A DNA stretch of 64,000 bases from Telluria mixta (lineage in GTDB: Bacteria > Pseudomonadota > Gammaproteobacteria > Burkholderiales > Burkholderiaceae_D). The position numbers were made by a program, and so were the translations under genes. Below, piece after piece: positions 18,189 to 25,990 of the stretch (position 1 is its first letter; every line of letters begins with the position of its first letter). Location: the NCBI RefSeq assembly GCF_029223865.1, contig NZ_CP119520.1, positions 186,001 to 250,000 on the forward strand. The letters are read 5' to 3'. The notes below the pieces were generated by a model. The model was not told the origin of the DNA, made no database searches, and saw nothing but the letters and a program-made list of their open reading frames with translations.

Positions 18189-18605
18189 TCACTCCGCCAC
18201 AAGCCCCTTCGACTTCCCGTCCAAGGGGCTTTTTGCTTCCTGGTCGATGCGTGCCTTTCTCTGCGCGGCCAGGATGCCGTCGAGGTTCCCTTCGATCCAC
18301 GCGGCCAGGTCGCCGAGCTTGTGCCCGATCTGCTCGCCGAGCGGCGTCAGCCGGTATTCCACGTGGGGCGGGACGACGGGATGGGCGATGCGCTGCACGA
18401 AACCGTCCTGCTCGAGCCATTGCAGGGTCTGGGCCAGCATCTTTTCGCTGATGCCGCCCACCTTGCGGCGCAGTTCGCCGAAGCGATGCGTGCCGTCCAT
18501 CAACGCGACGAGCAGCAGCACGCCCCAGCGGCTCGTCACATGTTTCAGCACTTCACGCGACGGGCAGTATTCTGAGAATAAGTCCGCGCGCACGAGGTCG
18601 TTCAT
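18189..18605 (-). CDS. HxlR-family winged-helix transcriptional regulator
   Basis: A 138-residue regulator of the HxlR (DUF24) family. The conserved Cys at the N-terminus is present (SEYCPSREVLKHVTSRWGVL), followed by the winged helix RFGELRRKVGGISEKMLAQTLQWLEQDG and the wing RIAHPVVPPHVEYRLTPLG. Such proteins often sense redox or electrophile stress through that Cys. The ATG at 18605 has GGAGGGGGAC in front; longer upstream frames are rejected. Its target is not evident. The gene upstream on this strand ends in a terminator at 18685, so it has its own promoter. Confidence 0.9.
   Translation of the reverse strand: MNDLVRADLFSEYCPSREVLKHVTSRWGVLLLVALMDGTHRFGELRRKVGGISEKMLAQTLQWLEQDGFVQRIAHPVVPPHVEYRLTPLGEQIGHKLGDLAAWIEGNLDGILAAQRKARIDQEAKSPLDGKSKGLVAE
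18201..18234 (+). terminator. Intrinsic terminator of fliT, inside the end of the HxlR gene
   Basis: Stem AAGCCCCTT/AAGGGGCTT (18201-18209 and 18223-18231) with a 13-base loop and TTTTTG at 18230-18235 terminates the rightward fliT transcript. The same bases encode the last residues of the convergent HxlR-family regulator, so one stretch serves as coding DNA on one strand and terminator on the other. Confidence 0.8.
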
Positions 18606-18681
18606 GTCCCCCTCCCCGATCGATGGTCTGGCCATATGGTAGCGATAACCCGAGCGGGAGGCCAACGCGCGCCGCACAAAC

Positions 18682-18717
18682 AAAAACCGCGCAGCGACTT
18701 GCGTCATCTGCGCGGTT
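18682..18717 (-). terminator. Intrinsic terminator closing the candidate small RNA
   Basis: Perfect 10-bp stem AACCGCGCAG/CTGCGCGGTT (18685-18694 and 18708-18717) with a 13-base loop, followed on the minus strand by TTTTTGTTTG. It separates upstream minus-strand transcription from the HxlR gene. Confidence 0.8.
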
Positions 18718-18903
18718 CCAGCGGTTTTCACGAATTGGGAGCGCGAGCACCAGGCATCCCCTGGTGTCGCCTCTTGCCGGTTGCATCCGGCGTCCACCTG
18801 CCACTGTCGGCAAGCGGACCGCTTCCGGTTTCAGGCGCTTCATCAGCGACCGTCCTAACCCGCGCCACGCTATCGGTGGTGGCTGCGGCGGACCCTGAGC
18901 CGT
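18683..18903 (-). ncRNA. Candidate structured small RNA
   Basis: Between the FimV-like gene and the HxlR gene lies about 220 bp with no credible reading frame but with RNA-like design. A TATACT -10 box sits at 18910-18915 on the minus strand, several compact hairpins follow (AAGCG-GTC-CGCTT; CTTGCCG...CGGCAAG; CACCAGG-GGATG-CCTGGTG), and the stretch closes with a 10-bp terminator stem and T-tract. I compared it by memory with 6S, tmRNA, RNase P, 4.5S and common riboswitches and saw no match. The -35 region is weak, so a 3' UTR-derived RNA is also possible. Confidence 0.5.
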
Positions 18904-18909
18904 TGTCTT

Positions 18910-18915
18910 AGTATA
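18910..18915 (-). promoter_or_regulatory. -10 box (TATACT) upstream of the candidate small RNA
   Basis: TATACT on the minus strand in an AT-richer stretch (ATTTTTTGCG before it). A transcript would start near 18903. No good -35 hexamer is seen at 17 bp spacing (CTACAC), so either an activator helps or the promoter is weak. Confidence 0.4.
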
Positions 18916-18963
18916 ACGCAAAAAATCGACTTGTGTAGACGACTCGCGCGCTGATCTTGAACA

Positions 18964-20112
18964 TTATTCGAGCGTCGGCTCGGCGGCCCCATCTTTCGCC
19001 TTCGGGGCTTTCGTGCGTGCCGCGAAACGGGCCTTCAATGCCTCGAACAGTCCAGGAGTTTCGGAAGCCGCCGGCGGCGCCTTGCGGCGGCGGACGACAG
19101 CGTACGCCCCTGCCCCGCCCAGCACCAGCACGCCGATGGCGGCGCCGATCCAGCCCCACGGCAAGCCCTCGTCCGGCGGCGGCGCCTTCGGCTTGTGCGG
19201 CACGAGCGGCTTGATGGAATGGATCGGACGCGGGCCGACGGGCTTCGGAGGCGGGGGCGCGGCGGGCTTGTCCGCCTCCTTCGGCGGCTCCTCCTTCGGC
19301 GGCTCGGCCTTGGCCACGGCTTCCTTCGGCGTCTCCGGCTTGGCCTCAGGCCTAGCTTCCGGCTTGGCCACCTCGTGCGCCGCGACCGGTGCAACCAGCG
19401 CTACCTGCAGCTTCTTCATCCGGTCCTCGACCTGGCCGAGCCGGGCGCGCAACTCGTCGTTCTTCGCGCCGAGGGCCGCGCAGGCCTGCACTTCCCCGGC
19501 CGGACGCGCGCAGGCGGGCGGAGGGGCCTCCGGCGTGGCGACGGGCACCGGCTTCGGACGCTTGACCACAGGCCTGGGCGGCGGCGGTACCGGTTTTGCT
19601 GCTTCTGGCCTGGGCACCGGCGCGGCGCGGGCGGTCCGCGCACGTTCGACCTGCGCGAGCAATGCCGCATCTGCCACAGGCGCCGGCGTCGGCGCGACCG
19701 CGCGCACGGGCGGCGGCGCGGGATTCGGGTCCGGCGTCAGCCACAGCGTGGCCAGGCGCACGGTGCGCTGTCCCCTGTCGACGAGTTCCAGGTACAGGTG
19801 CACGTGGTCCGCATCGACGGGACGCAGCGACGTCACGTGCAGGAACTGACGGCCGTCGCGCCGCATCACCGACAGGTTCAGGCTGGACAGCACGGGCGGC
19901 GCGGCGATGCCCGCGCCGTTATAGACCTCCGGGCTGGCGACGCGTACCTGCACAGGGGTGGCGGCGTCGTCGAGCATCGTCAGCTCGACGTCGGCCACGA
20001 GCGGCTGGCCGATGTGCGACGACACGCGCGGGTCGCCCAGCTCGGCCGCGTGGACGGATGCAAACGCGGCAAGGGCAAGGCTGGAGAATAAAAGGCGGGT
20101 GCGGCGGGCCAT
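18964..20112 (-). CDS. FimV-like N-terminal domain protein
   Basis: A 382-residue exported, membrane-anchored protein. After a signal peptide (ending near VHAAELG) comes the conserved FimV N-terminal region ([20 protein letters not shown], then [17 protein letters not shown]). A long Pro/Ala/Lys/Glu-rich linker follows, with a short coiled segment ([19 protein letters not shown]), a single membrane helix near 325-345 ([21 protein letters not shown]) and a basic cytoplasmic tail. There is no LysM domain and no C-terminal TPR, so it is a short FimV/HubP relative, likely acting at the cell pole or envelope. It diverges from fumC with 87 bp between. Confidence 0.78.
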   Translation of the reverse strand: MARRTRLLFSSLALAAFASVHAAELGDPRVSSHIGQPLVADVELTMLDDAATPVQVRVASPEVYNGAGIAAPPVLSSLNLSVMRRDGRQFLHVTSLRPVDADHVHLYLELVDRGQRTVRLATLWLTPDPNPAPPPVRAVAPTPAPVADAALLAQVERARTARAAPVPRPEAAKPVPPPPRPVVKRPKPVPVATPEAPPPACARPAGEVQACAALGAKNDELRARLGQVEDRMKKLQVALVAPVAAHEVAKPEARPEAKPETPKEAVAKAEPPKEEPPKEADKPAAPPPPKPVGPRPIHSIKPLVPHKPKAPPPDEGLPWGWIGAAIGVLVLGGAGAYAVVRRRKAPPAASETPGLFEALKARFAARTKAPKAKDGAAEPTLE

Positions 20113-20199
20113 GGCATGGGAAAAATGGGGGCTTCAACGTGGTTAACGGCCGTTGCGGTACACTCTTTAATTCCATTGTCAAACCAACAGGATCCATCC

Positions 20200-21594
20200 A
20201 TGGAAAACCGGATTGAGAAGGACAGCTTCGGCCCGATCGACGTACCGAACGACCAGTTATGGGGTGCGCAGACCCAGCGTTCGCTGCACCATTTCCACAT
20301 TTCGAGCGAGAAGATGGCGCCGGAACTGGTCGCGGCGCTGGCACAGGTGAAGCGCGCGGCTGCCGCGGTCAACCGCTCGCTCGGCAAGCTCCCGCAAGAC
20401 AAGGCCGATGCGATCATCCGCGCGGCCGACGAAGTGCTGGAAGGCCGTCATCCATCCGAATTCCCGCTGTCCGTGTGGCAGACCGGCTCCGGCACCCAGA
20501 GCAACATGAACATGAACGAGGTGCTCGCGAACCGCGCCTCCGAACTGCTGGGCGGCGAACGGGGCGAGGCGCGCCTGCTGCATCCGAACGACCACGTCAA
20601 CATGGGCCAGTCGTCGAACGACATGTTCCCCACCGCGATGCACGTGGCGGCCGCGCTGGCCGTCGCCAGGGACGTGCTGCCAGCGCTGGCGAAGCTGCGC
20701 GGCACGCTGGAAGTGAAGTCGCGCGACTTCGTCGACATCGTCAAGATCGGCCGCACCCACCTGCAGGATGCGACGCCGCTCACGCTGGGCCAGGAATTCT
20801 CCGGCTACGTGGCGCAGCTCGAATTCGCCGAGCACGCGATCAAGAATACGCTGCCAGGCCTGCTGCTGCTCGCGGCCGGCGGCACCGCGGTCGGCACGGG
20901 CCTGAACGCGCATCCGGAATTCGCCAACCGCATCGCGGCCGAGATCTCGTCGCGCACCGGCCTGCAATTCAAGTCGGCGCCGAACAAGTTCATGGCGCTG
21001 GCCGGCCACGACGCGATGGTGCTGGCGCACGGCGCATTCAAGACCTTGGCCACGGCGCTGATGAAGATCGCCAACGACGTGCGCTGGATGGCGTCCGGCC
21101 CCCGCTCCGGCCTGGGCGAGATCACGATCCCGGAAAACGAGCCGGGCAGCTCGATCATGCCGGGCAAGGTGAACCCGACGCAGTGCGAGGCGCTGACGAT
21201 GCTGTGTTGCCAGGTGTTCGGCAACGACGTCGCGATCACGGTCGGCGGCGCGCAGGGCAATTTCGAGCTGAACGTCTTCAAGCCGATGATCGCCCACAAC
21301 TTCCTGCAGAGCGCGCGCCTGCTGGCGGACGGCATGCGCTCGTTCGACGAGCATTGCGCCCAGGGCATCGAGCCGAACCGCAAGCGCATCGGCGAACTGA
21401 TGGAGCAGTCGCTGATGCTGGTGACCGCGCTGGCCCCGCATATCGGGTATGATCGCGCCGCGCAGATCGCCAAGACGGCCCAGCACGACGGCCTGACCTT
21501 GCGCCAGGCAGCCCTGCAATCGGGCTTCGTCGACGAGACGCAGTTCGACCAGTGGATCGTGCCGATCGAGATGACGCGGCCCAGCCCGGCCTGA
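20200..21594 (+). CDS. fumC: Class II fumarate hydratase FumC
   Basis: A 464-residue TCA-cycle enzyme that interconverts fumarate and malate. The superfamily signature [11 protein letters not shown] is present, with the active-site regions [14 protein letters not shown] and [20 protein letters not shown]. Class II enzymes need no iron-sulfur cluster. The start at 20200 ([11 protein letters not shown]) has AGGA upstream and matches the family N-terminus; a frame open to 20116 is not used. A strong intrinsic terminator follows the stop. Confidence 0.96.
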   Translation: MENRIEKDSFGPIDVPNDQLWGAQTQRSLHHFHISSEKMAPELVAALAQVKRAAAAVNRSLGKLPQDKADAIIRAADEVLEGRHPSEFPLSVWQTGSGTQSNMNMNEVLANRASELLGGERGEARLLHPNDHVNMGQSSNDMFPTAMHVAAALAVARDVLPALAKLRGTLEVKSRDFVDIVKIGRTHLQDATPLTLGQEFSGYVAQLEFAEHAIKNTLPGLLLLAAGGTAVGTGLNAHPEFANRIAAEISSRTGLQFKSAPNKFMALAGHDAMVLAHGAFKTLATALMKIANDVRWMASGPRSGLGEITIPENEPGSSIMPGKVNPTQCEALTMLCCQVFGNDVAITVGGAQGNFELNVFKPMIAHNFLQSARLLADGMRSFDEHCAQGIEPNRKRIGELMEQSLMLVTALAPHIGYDRAAQIAKTAQHDGLTLRQAALQSGFVDETQFDQWIVPIEMTRPSPA

Positions 21595-21615
21595 CGATAC
21601 CGCATGGAATTCACG

Positions 21616-21654
21616 ACGTCGCCCCTGCCCGCGTGGGGGCGACGTTGTTTTTTT
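21616..21654 (+). terminator. Intrinsic terminator of fumC
   Basis: Perfect 10-bp stem ACGTCGCCCC/GGGGCGACGT (21616-21625 and 21636-21645) with a 10-base loop, followed by TGTTTTTTT. Confidence 0.9.
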
Positions 21655-21712
21655 GAAAAGTGTTGTCTAAACGAACACAACAGTACGCCGTCCATTTTTA
21701 ACAGAGGATAAA

Positions 21713-21925
21713 ATGCAATCAACAACTTTTGAACTGACTTCGGAGTTCATCGAACTGAACCAGCTCCTGAAACTGGTCGGCGTGGTGGACAGCGGCGGCG
21801 CCGGCAAGCACGTGGTGGCGAGCGGCGACGTGTCGGTCGATGGGAAGAAGGAACTGCGCAAGACGGCCAAGATCCGCGCCGGCCAGGTCGTTACGCTGGG
21901 CGATATCCGTATTCAGGTACGCTGA
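21713..21925 (+). CDS. S4-domain RNA-binding protein (YbcJ/RlbA-like)
   Basis: A 70-residue protein that is nearly all S4 fold: FIELNQLLKLVGVVDSGGAG, then GDVSVDGKKELRKTAKIRAG and a final strand VVTLGDIRIQVR. YbcJ-type proteins bind RNA, probably in ribosome-linked work; no enzyme domain is attached. The start is the ATG after AGAGGATAAA. It is a single gene between the fumC terminator and the next small gene. Confidence 0.88.
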   Translation: MQSTTFELTSEFIELNQLLKLVGVVDSGGAGKHVVASGDVSVDGKKELRKTAKIRAGQVVTLGDIRIQVR

Positions 21926-22060
21926 GGCGCGCCCGGCGCACCCCGCGGTTGCACCGCGCGAGCCGTCCCCGACGGTAGGGTTGACGTTTGCGCGCTGACA
22001 AACTTGGGCAGTCCTCGTTCTCTATATTGAAGTCGTAACATTCGGCTAAAGGTGAGGAAG

Positions 22061-22348
22061 ATGGAAACCCCAGAACCAAGCTCCATGACGCAGCAGCGCT
22101 TGATCGGCGACCTGCGTCTCGTCATCGAAAACGCGGAAGAACTGCTCAAGAATACCGATCACTACACCGGTGTCGTGTACCAGAACGCCCGTGCCAAGCT
22201 GGCCGTCGCGCTCAATGCCGCCAACGAGGAACTGGCCCGCTTCGAAGAGGACCAGCTGAACCGGATGATGGAAGCGACGCGTGCGGCAAACGAGCTGCAC
22301 CACGACAAGACCGGCGAAGCACGCATCCTGCGCGCCTTCTACCACTGA
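22061..22348 (+). CDS. Small DUF883/ElaB-like helical protein lacking a membrane tail
   Basis: A 95-residue helical protein. The segment LIGDLRLVIENAEELLKNT resembles the N-terminal half of DUF883 proteins (ElaB/YqjD), which bind ribosomes and anchor them through a C-terminal membrane helix. Here the C-terminus is hydrophilic (ANELHHDKTGEARILRAFYH), so the anchor is missing. The ATG at 22061 with GGTGAGG in front is preferred over the GTG at 22052. Homology is weak, so a wholly different helical family is possible. Confidence 0.6.
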   Translation: METPEPSSMTQQRLIGDLRLVIENAEELLKNTDHYTGVVYQNARAKLAVALNAANEELARFEEDQLNRMMEATRAANELHHDKTGEARILRAFYH

Positions 22349-22352
22349 TTGC

Positions 22353-22383
22353 GCGGCGCCACCGTCTACGGCGCCGCCTTTGC
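22353..22383 (+). terminator. Possible terminator overlapping the end of bufBC
   Basis: Perfect 8-bp stem GCGGCGCC/GGCGCCGC (22353-22360 and 22370-22377) followed only by CTTTGCCTCTT. The T-tract is poor. It lies just after the stop of the small rightward gene and overlaps the last codons of the convergent bufBC gene. Confidence 0.4.
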
Positions 22384-23994
22384 CTCTTCATACCCCACCA
22401 CGATTCCTCCCTCGATCCAGCGCCGCAGGTGCGCGGCCACGTCGACGTCCCCGTCCACATCGAATGCCGCATCGAGCGCCGCGCCGAAGGTGTCGCCGCG
22501 CACCAGGCACGCCAGCGCCGCGAATTCCGCTTCTCCGATGACTTCCACTTCCACGTCGAACCGCGGCCGCAGCACCAGCGCGTGCGTCTGCGCCTGGAGG
22601 TCATCCGGAAAGTCCGGACCGTCCGCCTGGTGCGCGCGCCACAGCGCCACCGTGGCCCACGGCGACGCGTGGAGGCGCAGCGACGGATGCAACACGGCGC
22701 GTGCCGCTTCGAATGCGTCGGGCGCGAGGCCGGCCAGCGTCGCGAGGGGCGCATCAACGCTGGACGCGAACCAGGCTTCGTGCACACACCATTCGAGGCG
22801 CGCGACGTCGGGCAGGTAAGGATGATCGGCAGCCGGCGTGAAACCGGCAAGGAAGTCGGGCAGCACGGCGCCGAAGCGATTGAGGTCCGGATCGACCGCC
22901 GGATGTTCGCGGCCGTAGACCCGCGCCAGCGCGTCGAAGAATTCGCCGCCCACGAGCTGGCGCAATACGGGGTACGCCGACGCCAGCGCGCGCGTCCAGT
23001 GCGCGTGCAGGTTGCCGCGGTAGATGCCGACGCGGCGCGGATCGCCTTTCAGCAGCGGGGCCAGGGCGGCGTCGTGCGCGCTGTCGAACAGGGCGGCGCC
23101 GAAGGTTTGCTGGAGGACGTCAAGATCGGCAGCGGGTGCCGGGTCGATGGGCGCGGCGGCGATGTCGGCGACGACGCCCTGCCCCGCCGTCGCGGCAATC
23201 GCATCCGCCTGCGCCGCCTCGTCGAGCAGCACGTCGAGCGGCGGCAAATCCGTGTCCCATTCGACGAGCGTGGGCACGGCGCCGAAGCGCGCCAGCGCCG
23301 CGCGGTACAGATCCCACACGGGCGGCGCGACCCGGGCGCCGTGGTGGTCGATCAGGCCGTCGTCCGTGACGAGATGGCCGCCCAGGTGGATCTCGCCTAC
23401 GCAGCTGGGCGGCAGCGCGGCGATGGCGGCATGCGGGTCCTCGCCGTGATTGCGCTCGTTGACGTACAGGTTGTTCACGTCCAGCAGCACGCCGCAGCCC
23501 GTGCGGCGCGCGAGTTCGGCGAGGAAGTCCGCCTCGCTCATCGCGTCGCCCGCGAAGCGCACGTACGTGGAGACGTTTTCGACGAGGATGCGCCGTCCCA
23601 GCACATCCTGCACGCGCTGGATGCGTGCGGCGACGAGGGCGAGCGCTTCATGGTCCAGCCGCAGCGGCAGCAGGTCGTTCAGCTGGCGGTCGCGCAGCGC
23701 GCCCCAGGACAGGTGTTCGGAGACGAGGACCGGTTCGAGCGCACGCACGAGCGCAGCGACGCGCGCCAGGTGATCGTCGGAAAAGCCGTGCACGGACCCA
23801 AGGCCGAGGCCCACGCCGTGCAGGCTGACGGGATAGTCGCGGCGCACCGCGGACAGCACACGCCAGTCATGCCCCGCCAGTGCGAGAAAGTTTTCCGTGT
23901 GGACCTCGACCCAGCCGACAGCGGGCCGGCGATCGAGGAAATCACGGTAATGCGGCGCGCGCAGCCCAAGGCCGGCACGGACAGCGGCGGACAT
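22366..23994 (-). CDS. Fused bufferin maturation protein: DUF692 MNIO enzyme (BufB) plus DUF2063 partner (BufC)
   Basis: A 542-residue fusion. Residues about 5-270 are a DUF692 (MNIO, MbnB/BufB-like) TIM barrel with conserved metal-site residues in [56 protein letters not shown] and LVEWD. After an Ala/Pro linker, residues about 291-390 are a DUF2063 (BufC/MbnC-like) recognition domain ([11 protein letters not shown], then [22 protein letters not shown]) with a C-terminal extension. Family members turn Cys of a precursor peptide into thiooxazole or oxazolone groups that bind copper. The precursor gene ends 20 bp upstream. In the best-known bufferin and methanobactin loci the two proteins are separate genes. 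Confidence 0.88.
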   Translation of the reverse strand: MSAAVRAGLGLRAPHYRDFLDRRPAVGWVEVHTENFLALAGHDWRVLSAVRRDYPVSLHGVGLGLGSVHGFSDDHLARVAALVRALEPVLVSEHLSWGALRDRQLNDLLPLRLDHEALALVAARIQRVQDVLGRRILVENVSTYVRFAGDAMSEADFLAELARRTGCGVLLDVNNLYVNERNHGEDPHAAIAALPPSCVGEIHLGGHLVTDDGLIDHHGARVAPPVWDLYRAALARFGAVPTLVEWDTDLPPLDVLLDEAAQADAIAATAGQGVVADIAAAPIDPAPAADLDVLQQTFGAALFDSAHDAALAPLLKGDPRRVGIYRGNLHAHWTRALASAYPVLRQLVGGEFFDALARVYGREHPAVDPDLNRFGAVLPDFLAGFTPAADHPYLPDVARLEWCVHEAWFASSVDAPLATLAGLAPDAFEAARAVLHPSLRLHASPWATVALWRAHQADGPDFPDDLQAQTHALVLRPRFDVEVEVIGEAEFAALACLVRGDTFGAALDAAFDVDGDVDVAAHLRRWIEGGIVVGYEEAKAAP

Positions 23995-24002
23995 CGTGGT
24001 GC

Positions 24003-24026
24003 TTATTTACCCTGTTATTTACCCTG
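24003..24026. repeat. 12-bp tandem duplication carrying the bufA stop codon twice
   Basis: TTATTTACCCTG occurs twice head to tail (24003-24014, 24015-24026). On the coding strand each copy reads CAG GGT AAA TAA in the bufA frame, so the duplication yields a second in-frame stop 12 bases after the first. Confidence 0.85.
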
Positions 24027-24284
24027 TTTCGGCGGATTGAGTTTGCCGCCGGCTTTTTCGCAGGTGCCCTTCGGGACGAATTTCCATTCGGCCGGGTCCT
24101 TGTCGGCCGTCGCCATGCCGGCGCAGCCGTGGGTGGCGGTGCCGCAGTCGTTCTGGCCGGCCTTGGCGACGCCGTAGCATTTTTCGTCGTTGCCGGATTG
24201 CGCATCCATCTGGCCGCCGGCCGTGGCCTGGGTGGCGCAGACGCTTGCGAGCGCGGCGGCGATCAGGGCTTGTCGTTTGTTCAT
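24015..24284 (-). CDS. Bufferin-type copper-binding RiPP precursor (BufA1, DUF2282)
   Basis: An 89-residue exported precursor. A signal peptide ([20 protein letters not shown], cut near TAGG) is followed by the DUF2282 core with four Cys at 36, 47, 54 and 75: [35 protein letters not shown] and KGTCEKAGG. This spacing matches the bufferin family, in which an MNIO enzyme converts core Cys to copper-binding heterocycles before export to the periplasm. GGAGATACCA precedes the ATG. It heads a two-gene operon with the fused bufBC; no DoxX-like gene follows. Copper control is expected from the family, but no known operator was recognised. Confidence 0.9.
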   Translation of the reverse strand: MNKRQALIAAALASVCATQATAGGQMDAQSGNDEKCYGVAKAGQNDCGTATHGCAGMATADKDPAEWKFVPKGTCEKAGGKLNPPKQGK

Positions 24285-24531
24285 TGGTATCTCCGGAATG
24301 CAGGTACGTACACGGCAGGCATTCTATCCCGGCCGGAACGTGCTGAGGGGAAAAGTACGCCGGCCGGGGCGGCCGTTGTCGGCTGCGCGCCGGACGTTGT
24401 CGTCGCTGGCGGCAGCCCGATGGTGGCGGCTGAGCGGATGGTATTGTGTGGCCGCCCCCGTCGCGCCGGGTACTGGGCCGATAACGCGGGCGGCGGCGGT
24501 TCCGTTGACTTCCGCTGCTGGTGCGCGCGCG

Positions 24532-24732
24532 TCAGGCGGTCGTGTTGATGTGGTTGCCCAGGTGCGGCGGCAGGTTCGGCGCCGGCGCGGCCGATTGCAC
24601 CGCTTCCAGCAGCTGGGTGGCCGCGGCGGCCTGGATGTCCTGCGTCTTTTTCAGTACGGCCACGGCGACGTCCTGGCGGGTACCGGTGTCGGCGATGCTG
24701 GTGGCAAGTTTGGCGATACCTAAGGCGTCCAT
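24532..24732 (-). CDS. YjfB family putative motility protein
   Basis: A 66-residue protein of the YjfB family: MDALGIAKLATSIADTGTRQ, then VAVAVLKKTQDIQAAAATQL and the conserved end LGNHINTTA. Family members occur near flagellar genes and are named putative motility proteins; no mechanism is known. GGAG lies before the ATG. It stands alone here. The 247-bp gap between it and bufA is GC-rich and shows no clear signal. Confidence 0.85.
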   Translation of the reverse strand: MDALGIAKLATSIADTGTRQDVAVAVLKKTQDIQAAAATQLLEAVQSAAPAPNLPPHLGNHINTTA

Positions 24733-24827
24733 GTGCGCTCCTGGTGGGTGTGTCGGCGGTCGGCCGGCAGGCGGGGTTGGCCCGCACTACCGCTTATCCC
24801 GGGTTAACGACAGCGCGCGCAGGAACT

Positions 24828-25364
24828 TTAGGCGGGCAATCCATTGAATTGCCTGACCCAGCGCAAGACCGCGTCGGGGTCGAGCAGGTCCAGCCACGCG
24901 ACGTGCGGCGCCAGCCCTTCCGGACGTGCCATCGTGGACGCGACCGCCGCGATATGCGGATCGCCCGGGAACATCGGCGGCTTGCCGACGTCCGGCCGGT
25001 ACACCTCCAGCTTGGGCAGCGCTTCCCATTTATAGCCTTCCACCAGGGTCAGGTCGGCCGGCGCAAGGCGTGCCAGGTGCTCGGCCAGCGACGGCTCCGC
25101 GGCGCCGCGCAGCTCGCGCATGATGGCCACGCGGTACGGCGACGCGATCATGACCTCGGCCGCGCCGGCCGCGCGCATGCGGGCGCTGTCCTTGTGCGGG
25201 GGCTCCAGCATGATGTCGTGGTGGCTGTGCTTGACGACGTTGACGCGCAGCCCGGACGCCGCCAGCCGCGCGACGATGAGTTCCAGCAGCGTCGTCTTGC
25301 CGCTGCCGGACCAGCCGATCACGCCCAGCACCGGCCCGCGCCCGGCGAAATCAGTAGGCGACAC
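24828..25364 (-). CDS. mobB: Molybdopterin-guanine dinucleotide biosynthesis protein MobB
   Basis: A 178-residue P-loop GTPase adapter for molybdenum cofactor maturation. The Walker A motif is [15 protein letters not shown] (residues about 14-28), and the family segments [21 protein letters not shown] and [18 protein letters not shown] are present. It starts at a GTG (25364) that overlaps the end of gspB by 14 bases, so translation is probably coupled. No other moco gene lies in the window, and the pairing with secretion genes seems accidental. Confidence 0.92.
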   Translation of the reverse strand: MSPTDFAGRGPVLGVIGWSGSGKTTLLELIVARLAASGLRVNVVKHSHHDIMLEPPHKDSARMRAAGAAEVMIASPYRVAIMRELRGAAEPSLAEHLARLAPADLTLVEGYKWEALPKLEVYRPDVGKPPMFPGDPHIAAVASTMARPEGLAPHVAWLDLLDPDAVLRWVRQFNGLPA

Positions 25365-25989
25365 GGTAGCGGATTCCCCGGAAATTCATGACGGCCGTCT
25401 TGGGCAGCAGCTTTTCCAGCACGAGGCCCGGCGCGACCTCCTCGCCTTCGTGGCGCAGCGCCTTGTCGACGATCAGCAGGCGGTCGGCGGCATTGGCCGA
25501 ATACATATAGCCGCCGAACGTGACGCGCGGAATGTCGCGCTGCTGGGCGTCAGGCAGTTGCTGCAGGAACGGCAGGTTGTCTTCCGGGGCTGCTTTGGCG
25601 ACGGGCGCGGGGGCCGGCGCGGCCACCGCGACCGGCGGTGCGGGCGCGCGTTCGCGCACGGGCGCCGATGTGGGCACAGGCGCGGGCACAGGTGCGGGCG
25701 CGGGCGGCGCGCTCACCACCAGCGGCTCCGGCGCAGGCGCGGCCGGCGCGGGCGCACGCTGCGTGACGGCCTGCGGTGCAGGCGCCGGCGCGGGCGCGGG
25801 CCGCCACAGCACCAGCGCCCCCGCGACGACGACGAGCGCCCCGGCGCCGAGGCCGATGAACAGCGGCCTGCGGCTCGCGGCGGCGGCGGCCGGCGCTGGC
25901 GTGACGGCCGGCGGCGCATGGATCGTCGGCGCGTTGCCGAGCTGGCGTTCGGCCTGGGCCTTCTTCAAAGCTTCGAGGATGTACGACAT
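25351..25989 (-). CDS. gspB: General secretion pathway protein B (GspB)
   Basis: A 212-residue membrane protein that opens with [18 protein letters not shown], the GspB hallmark, has one membrane helix near 42-60, a long Pro/Ala-rich periplasmic linker, and a conserved C-terminal domain ([20 protein letters not shown], ending GIRYRVAY). GspB works with GspA to place the type II secretin in the cell wall. The gene begins one base after the gspA stop and overlaps mobB downstream. No other gsp gene is in the window. Confidence 0.92.
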   Translation of the reverse strand: MSYILEALKKAQAERQLGNAPTIHAPPAVTPAPAAAAASRRPLFIGLGAGALVVVAGALVLWRPAPAPAPAPQAVTQRAPAPAAPAPEPLVVSAPPAPAPVPAPVPTSAPVRERAPAPPVAVAAPAPAPVAKAAPEDNLPFLQQLPDAQQRDIPRVTFGGYMYSANAADRLLIVDKALRHEGEEVAPGLVLEKLLPKTAVMNFRGIRYRVAY

Positions 25990-25990
25990 A

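Noticed and set aside
18800..18850. CTGATGA followed by GAAA on the minus strand inside the RNA candidate, as in hammerhead ribozymes
   Set aside because: Only seven bases separate the two core motifs, so stem II would have two pairs, and no matching stems I and III with a cleavage triplet were found.
20257..21519. 420-codon open frame opposite fumC
   Set aside because: Antisense artefact of high GC over a conserved gene.
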